The position numbers and the translations under genes were made by a program. Of a DNA stretch of 64,000 nt, positions 58,761 through 64,000 are shown piece after piece. The notes beneath the pieces are model-generated. The model saw only the letters and a program-made list of their open reading frames with translations. It did not search any database and was not told the DNA's origin. Within the stretch, counting starts at the first letter, position 1. Each line of letters opens with the position of its first letter. Source of the DNA: Lepas anatifera (lineage: Eukaryota; Arthropoda; Thecostraca; Lepadidae); contig JAOTON010001900.1 of the NCBI GenBank assembly GCA_034440635.1, positions 62,001-126,000 on the forward strand, read 5' to 3'.

Positions 58761-59249
58761 ATTATTAAGGCTATAGAGGGCACTCCCTCAATTATTTGCC
58801 ACAATTTTCCAGCTGATCTTGATAGTACTTTTTTGCTGGTTTAAGAAAACATGCTTTGCGTGGGATTTTATTTTCAAAACACACCATTATTAAAATGGTC
58901 TCACAATATTGTTGGGACCAGCTAGAGCCGTATTTCTGTGACCAGAAGGTCACAGAAATCGGAAAGGTAACAATGCAATGATGACTAGGTGTTAGTATTT
59001 GCGATTCTTAATTGGAATCATGCCATTGTTTAAGATTGCGGTATGTAATGACAGAAAATTGTCATGTTTCAGCAGTCGTGAAATGGACGTGGCACGGTAA
59101 ATGAAGGAAGTACGCAAGATTTCCCGTGTTCTAATGAATTCTTAAACGTATTATATCCATTTGATATCATTTCGAAAAAGCCACTTTTAAGGGTTTCACC
59201 CTGTTGTTTAGGCACGCTGCATCACTATGCAATGCTCTAAACTAGACCA

Positions 59250-60240
59250 TGAAGCCTATAAACTATCAAATATGTTTAGCAAAAAGACTATCGATTTTAT
59301 AGTCTCACCCATTTACTGCGCTTCATAGAGTACGAATGAAGCTTCACGTGTAGCACAGTACCAAGTCACAGTCAATCGCAAAAAAACATTGATGATTCTC
59401 CCTTCACAGCACCTCTACGCCGCCGACGCCACCGGCACTGCCGGCCTAAATTTTGATGGTGAAGAGCATGAATGAGTTGGAGCCGCACAGGTCGGCCATG
59501 TCGGTCTTGGAGGTGAGCTTCTCGAGGGAGTACTGCAAAGGGGGTTGTGGGCGAGGATGCTGGCTACCTCGGCGGTATACCAGCCGTGCCTGTCCAACAC
59601 TTGCCCTGAGCACTACTCCCTCGAGAAGCCCAGTTTCAAAGAGCTCACCTCCAAGACCAAACTGGTCGACCTGTGCGATCCTAAATCCTTCATACTTTTC
59701 GCCATCCTTGGGAGTCGACCACAAGTAACTGGCGGGGGATTCCAACCTGTGGGGCGAGGACCACCAGTACAAGGAAACTGAGGAGTTTGTACGGAATGTC
59801 AAAGTGACCAACGACCTGACTGAGAGGTGCTGCTGCACCATCACAAAGCGCAGCAATATTTTTACCTGGAAAGACAGGCTCAGAAGAATAAAACTGCTGC
59901 AGGGTATGGAGATGTTCTGGAAGGTATATGTCAACTTCACCAAGAAGGCATTGACAGACAAAAGCTACTAGTAGTTGAAGTTTAAAGGTTTGCACCATAT
60001 TAAACACTTGAGGTCTAAACTGAGAACCTAGACCGACAGTACCGGCGGCGTCGGCGGCTGGGAGGTATTGGAAAGGGAGAATCATCAATGCTTCTTGTGA
60101 ATGACTGTGACTTGGTACTGTATTACACGCAAAGCTTCTTGTCGCAATCGTACTCAATGAAGCGCAATAAATGAGGTGTGTGAATATAACCAGTAGTCTT
60201 TTTGCTAGACATATTTGATAGCTTATGTTTCATGGTATAG
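59250..60240. repeat. internal inverted duplication of the MULE-like element
   Basis: The segment 59250-59545 is repeated in inverse order and orientation at 59590-60240: for example ACTATCAAATATGTTTAGCA at 59264 against its inverse near 60210, CAGTACCAAGTCACAGTCA near 59356 against its inverse near 60105, and TCTCGAGGGAGTACT at 59520 against ACTCCCTCGAGA near 59615. The right arm carries about 340 bp of extra sequence (the gene fragment) absent from the left. Confidence 0.75.
59605..59971 (+). pseudogene. decayed fragment of an uncharacterised invertebrate protein family inside a transposon
   Basis: The plus strand reads LTSKTKLVDLCDPKSFILFA near 59650-59705 and, after a frame change, a segment from 59737 with NLWGEDHQYKETEEFVRNVK and VTNDLTER, ending with a UAG at 59969-59971. 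From memory, the pattern of a DL-x-x-x-S-x-LF block, then W-x-x-D-x-x-Y and FVR-x-x-x-VTND-x-x-ERG, occurs near the C-terminus of large uncharacterised proteins found in many invertebrates. The function of that family is unknown to me. The first part is also present inverted at 59455-59535. It probably was copied into the MULE-like element and then decayed. Confidence 0.45.
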
Positions 60241-61050
60241 ATTGGGGTATTAGTGCAATATAGGGGATATTTTCAACCTCGCTGCGCATGGCCAGTTTTT
60301 GAGTCTCGAAGAAAACAAAACCAGTTCTGAGTAGCATTTAGGCCAAATAATGGGAATCTGGTGGACTATTTTGGAAACCTGTGGGTGCAAGAAAAATGGG
60401 CAGCCCTAAGCATACTGCCCTGCCTCCAGCAAGCTCTCCGAGAGCGTGGCAGATTTTAATTTTTAAGACAATGGCATGCATGTATATACATCTATTCAAT
60501 TGCTCATTATTTTATTCTGAAATAACTCTTCTTCATGGGCGTTGACACCAGCAGGCGGGGGCCAGGTTAACCCTGCCCTAACCTGCCTTTCGTTAAAATT
60601 GTTATACCCCAGGGGAGTTTTGATTTCTTCTAATATGTAGATACCCACAATTTATGGCTATCTACATGTCACAGGCTGTCAGTCACTGTGGGGAATACCC
60701 TGCTTTCGGTGGCACGTATAGCAGTTGCTGCACTAGGGATTTGTGAGGAGGAGGGGAGTATTCGGGCCATGGCCCCGGAGCTTTTGAAAGCACCTATTTT
60801 GCTTAAATTTTCCTTCGAGACAGTATTTTTCACGATTTTGGTGGTTGGTCTCCCCACAGAGGGTAGTATCCTTTGAACTGCTGTCATATTAGTGTGTTAC
60901 ACCTTGCTACACCAAAGAACCAAAATATCCCACTGGATATAATTTTTTCCTTCATGTATGAACAACGATGAGTCACTGCAGATAATAATTGTAGTGTCTC
61001 TTCCTGGAAAACACCATGACTGCCAGTTGTCTTGCGTGTTGTGCCGGCAG

Positions 61051-64000
61051 ACTCTCTCCGTGACAGAGGTACTGGAGGCTACGAACCAGCCGCAGCTGGC
61101 GGCGTACCTGACGCAGCTGCGCCAGTCGGCGCAGAGACTGCAGCGCCGCTTCACCCTCATCAAGACTGAGTCGTTCATTGCGGAGAACCCTGAGCCGGTT
61201 CCGGAGTGCACTGCATGCGGAGCGGGCCTGATGAGGGCCCAGTGTGGCCGGCCGGCTAACTTCACCGTCTCGCTTCCCCGCACTGGCCCGATGGATCTTC
61301 TGATCGACCTGAGGTCCGATGCCGGCGACTTCTTCACGCAGAGACTGACGCCGCGGTCTCCGCCGCGGGTGCTGCTGGAGGAGAGCTTGCAGTCGACGCT
61401 GGGGGCCCGGCTGGCGCCAAATATCCCTCTGGGCTACCAGATGAGGGGAAAATCTGTGGTCGTGACGTACCAGCCGGTCAGGGCGGGCCGGCTTGTGGTG
61501 GGTGTGATTCATGCGGCACAACACGTGCCTGGCAGTCCCTTTCGGCTCTCAGTGGCACCGGCTACCGTTGAGCCGGAAACCACTGCTGCTGCTGGCATCT
61601 CAGAGTGCCAGCAGCAGCTCTGGCAGCGTCCGGGGGTGAAGTCGAGGGTTTCAGCTGCATCAGCAGAGCGACGTTCTCTGACAATAGTGCGCGAGGCGTC
61701 GAAGGAGGATGAGCTGAAGACGCCCCCACTGTTTCCAGTGTCAAAAACGCAGGCGCATTCTGCGTTGACCGTTCCTCTGCCTGCCGCGACATCGGAACAA
61801 GCAGGATCCCCAGCCGACGCAGGTGTTCAGCATTTGCTGGAGAGTGTAAAGTTTCCTTCAAGTGATGACACTCGAAGCCCCGATAGCGATGTTTTTAGAA
61901 AACGGACACATGATGATATCAGCAAGACATTGAACAAAGTTACTGTAGATAGCTCACTGCTACCGTGGGAGGGGATGGAGTGTTCAGCATTCCAAGATAT
62001 TGACACCTGCACTATCAGTCTAGACGAAAGCACGGTACGGCAGCCCGCTTTAGCTGAGGCAGGAAGCACTCTCAACTCACAACACTGTGCCAACACAACA
62101 AAGAGGGGACAGCTGACACGGCTGGGCACTGAGGTGCGTGCTGGTCCGCTGGCAGAGCAGTGCCTCGAAGATCAGAACAATGATTCTGAAATATACCCAG
62201 CTGACGATAGCGATTGATCGACTGAGACAGACCAACACCAAATCTCGCTACGGTCGGATCCCGACGGAATGGCAGCGCCGCCATTAGCAAGCGCTGCGCT
62301 GGTTAGAGTAGCACTAGACCAGCAGCAAACACAATCTAAAAACGATAGTTCCAGATCAAGCCCAGAGTCCAGGGAAATATTTCTACCACACCAGCAGAAA
62401 TCAGAAAACAAGATCGTCCCTCAGCGTCGGCCGCCTCACCTTGTCAATCCAACGCCAGCCAACCAAGCGGTTAAGACGAGTTGGGATCGGCAGGTTTGCC
62501 CCGAGGAAACATCAGAGCATGCCTGGCCGGCGGCAACAATCCCTCATGATCCGGAAATGTTGCCCGAGGCGACAGAAATGGTGTCAATAATGAACAAACA
62601 CTCGCACGCGGAGCCATCAGCCGGGATCATTACCGATGGCGCGTGTGTACAGGCCTTGGCGCTGGACGGGTCCACTGCCAAACAACGGCCGCACTCATCC
62701 ACTGCAAATGAGATTCATGTCAACAGGTCAGGGCAGAGAGCCAACAGTGACGCGGCCGATAGCTTTCTTAATGAATGTCCTGAAAGGAGTGAAACGGCAG
62801 CACTGATGCGGGCAGCCGCTGACGCTTCTGTGCAGGCGGCATCCAATAGTGTCGGGGCACACCAACACAAATTAGACTGCAACACGATGAAAGATGTGTC
62901 ACATTTAGTCGGTTGGGCTACGTTTCAGCCGGCGCCAAATGAGCCCCAGATGCCAACTGGCTCACCGACACGGCCTCTGTTGATCAAACAGCGCACCATC
63001 GGCCACTTCGGCTCTGCCAGCCAAGACATTGATGGCCAGACAGAGCGGACGCAGAGGGCTGAAAAACAATCGATTCATGCCGCGGCCGACATCGAGTTGA
63101 CGACCCAGCATTACATTGCCGAAGAAACTGAAGTACTTGCCAGTTCTTCGGAGGGGTCGGATAATGCAAAATATGATGGTGATATTGGAGTTGTTGGCAA
63201 TAAAATTCATTCCACAGATCATAATCAGGCTGAGAACGGAATTGCTACTAGTACCCCAAGTCAAGGCAATGAAACAGTCAGAGGCACCCTTTCAGAAGGT
63301 GCCTGGAGTCTCTGCGATTTCGGGGCTGGAACTCTTGTACATTCAAGCACATGTACAGAAAATGGCACGCTACCACAAAATGATGCGGGGAAACGGGTGC
63401 AGTCAGGGTTAAAGAAAACTGATGAGACATTTTTTCTTGTCAATGATATTAACGGCACTCCTGCATCCAACATTATGAAGCCCACACTGTCATCGTGTAC
63501 CACAAAGACCGTTGTGCAGTCAGAATCCGAGAAAAAAGAACGCCACCACAGGCCATTGGGCACCATTGCCGGAAATGTAATCATAACATTATCTAATGAA
63601 CACACTGGAACTGAACGCTGCCGGCGGCCGGAAGAAGCAGATATTGATTCTAGCGGGGAGGGCGCGACCTTTTCCCCTGGGAACTGTGGCGGAGATTCGG
63701 ACATGTACCCCACATTAGCAGAGCTCCCTGTTGCGGCCCACAGCTTGCGACATCATCCATCAACGCCAGGAGCAGAGCCCAGCGCACGAGCTCTTATCAC
63801 CCCAGAAGACGTAGCCACCACTGTTCGTCCCGGGAAATCGAGTGGCGCCATGGAGTGTGACTCCAGCCCGGATAATTATCGGCGCACTCGGAGTGAAGAC
63901 AGATATTTGGTACGTGGCGTCAGTAGTCCCGTGAGACCACCACTGGAACATTGTGGCACGTGCCCATCTAAGGAAGGCACTGAGAGCCTCGCGGATTTAC
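61051..64000 (+). CDS. long exon of the filamin-like gene: CH end, filamin Ig repeat, low-complexity region; continues past window
   Basis: The exon starts in phase 0 after GGCAG. Codons 1-25 (LSVTEVLEATNQPQLAAYL) complete the CH domain begun at 56852. Residues about 47-170 are a filamin-type Ig repeat: ECTACGAGLMRAQCGRPANF at its start, then VTYQPVRAGRLVVGV and the hallmark HVPGSPFRLSVAP at its end (about 61560). Filamin repeats act as actin-crosslinker spacers and protein-docking modules. The rest, about 810 residues so far, is hydrophilic, rich in Ser, Thr, Glu, Asp, Gln and Asn, with no recognised domain. The frame is open from 61051 to 64000 apart from a UGA at 62215-62217. The gene resembles arthropod jitterbug-type or other filamin-related proteins; which one is undecided. 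Confidence 0.8.
62215..62217 (+). other. single in-frame UGA inside the long exon
   Basis: Codons around it read AGC GAT TGA TCG ACT GAG. Upstream 388 codons and downstream 594 codons are open in the same frame. Either translation ends here and a shorter protein is made, or the UGA is read through, spliced out, or is an error or recent mutation. A donor-like GAG|GTGCGT at 62134 and an acceptor-like CACACCAGCAG ending 62397 would define a 264-bp intron, a multiple of three, that removes it. Confidence 0.85.

Larger units (their letters stand above)
57394..60408 (+). mobile_element. 3.0-kb transposon with long inverted ends and 9-bp target duplication (MULE-like)
   Basis: It is flanked by AGCATACTG at 57385-57393 and 60409-60417, a perfect 9-bp direct repeat. 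The ends start TAGGGTTGCCCATTTT and, on the other strand, TAGGGCTGCCCATTTT, and remain similar for about 160 bp (for example CTACTCAGAACTGGTTTTG and CATGCGCAGCG occur in both). Long inverted ends with 9-bp duplications are typical of Mutator-like elements; Merlin (8-9 bp) is an alternative. It contains a nested small MITE, three diverged copies of a segment with TATGATAGAAT-like words (57620, 57785, 58230), a hairpin, an internal inverted duplication and a decayed gene fragment, but no transposase. Confidence 0.8.
57089..61050 (+). other. intron between the CH exon and the filamin-repeat exon
   Basis: The donor GAG|GTTAGT at 57089 and the acceptor TTGTGCCGGCAG at 61039-61050 are both phase 0, and the protein reads through as a CH domain when joined. 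Of the 3962 bp, 3015 are a transposon (57394-60408). The intervals 57089-57384 and 60418-61050 show no other exon. The splice pair is inferred from frame and domain continuity, not from RNA. Confidence 0.65.

Noticed and set aside
59446..59961. 171-codon minus-strand gene
   Set aside because: It is mostly the reverse complement of the decayed plus-strand fragment; its recognisable C-terminal part is the inverted duplicate of that fragment.
60973..61524. 183-codon minus-strand frame and other antisense frames over the filamin-like exon
   Set aside because: Shadow frames of the plus-strand filamin-like exon, whose domain matches are clear.
62215..62217. Selenocysteine codon as the main explanation of the UGA
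   Set aside because: No selenoprotein family context, and a SECIS element would be in the 3' UTR outside the window; kept only as a listed alternative.

Overview
The window looks like nuclear DNA from an invertebrate animal. It is dense in non-LTR and Penelope-like retroelements, tRNA-derived SINEs, MITEs with TTAA, TAA or 8-9 bp target duplications, and large minisatellites. It also holds one intron-containing gene with calponin-homology and filamin-type Ig domains. There are no operons or bacterial-type genes. The species cannot be named from the sequence; an arthropod or other spiralian or marine invertebrate is a guess.

Layout. 1-5.9 kb: remains of two non-LTR retrotransposons on the minus strand; the first runs off the left edge. 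6-16 kb: a tRNA-Arg-like SINE, a degenerate satellite rich in AGCTCAGG words, two TTAAAGGG-type MITEs (7.2 and 10.3 kb), an AGGTCA-rich TTAA element (12 kb) and a longer relative of the MITEs (14.3 kb). 16.3-17.8 kb: a decayed Penelope-like reverse transcriptase and a second SINE. 21-27 kb: a nest of TTAA elements, in which an AGGTCA-rich element sits inside a MITE that abuts another AGGTCA-rich element. 27.4-28.7 kb: a Harbinger-like element. 32.8-33.4 kb: a 49-bp minisatellite. 35-39.6 kb: a nearly full-length but dead non-LTR element. 40.0-42.8 kb: a hAT-like element. 43.8-46.5 kb: an AGGTCA-rich element whose right end is split by a second transposon. 47-50 kb: repeats rich in GAGTCGACTC, a large inverted repeat and a 53-bp minisatellite. 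51 kb: a reverse-transcriptase fragment. 53.1-55.45 kb: a 27-bp minisatellite with higher-order structure.

The only convincing host gene is on the plus strand at the right end. A calponin-homology exon (about 56852-57088) is followed by an intron of about 4 kb, and then by a very long exon that starts at 61051 and runs off the window. That exon completes the CH domain, encodes one filamin-type Ig repeat, and continues as a long low-complexity region. The exon is open to the window edge apart from one in-frame UGA at 62215. The intron holds a 3.0-kb transposon with long inverted termini, a perfect 9-bp target duplication and a decayed gene fragment.

Most likely to repay follow-up: the UGA-interrupted filamin-like exon; the TTAA elements that spread AGGTCA words (nuclear-receptor half-site sequence) around the region; the gene-fragment-carrying transposon in the filamin-like intron; and the minisatellite that seems to have grown out of a transposon arm.
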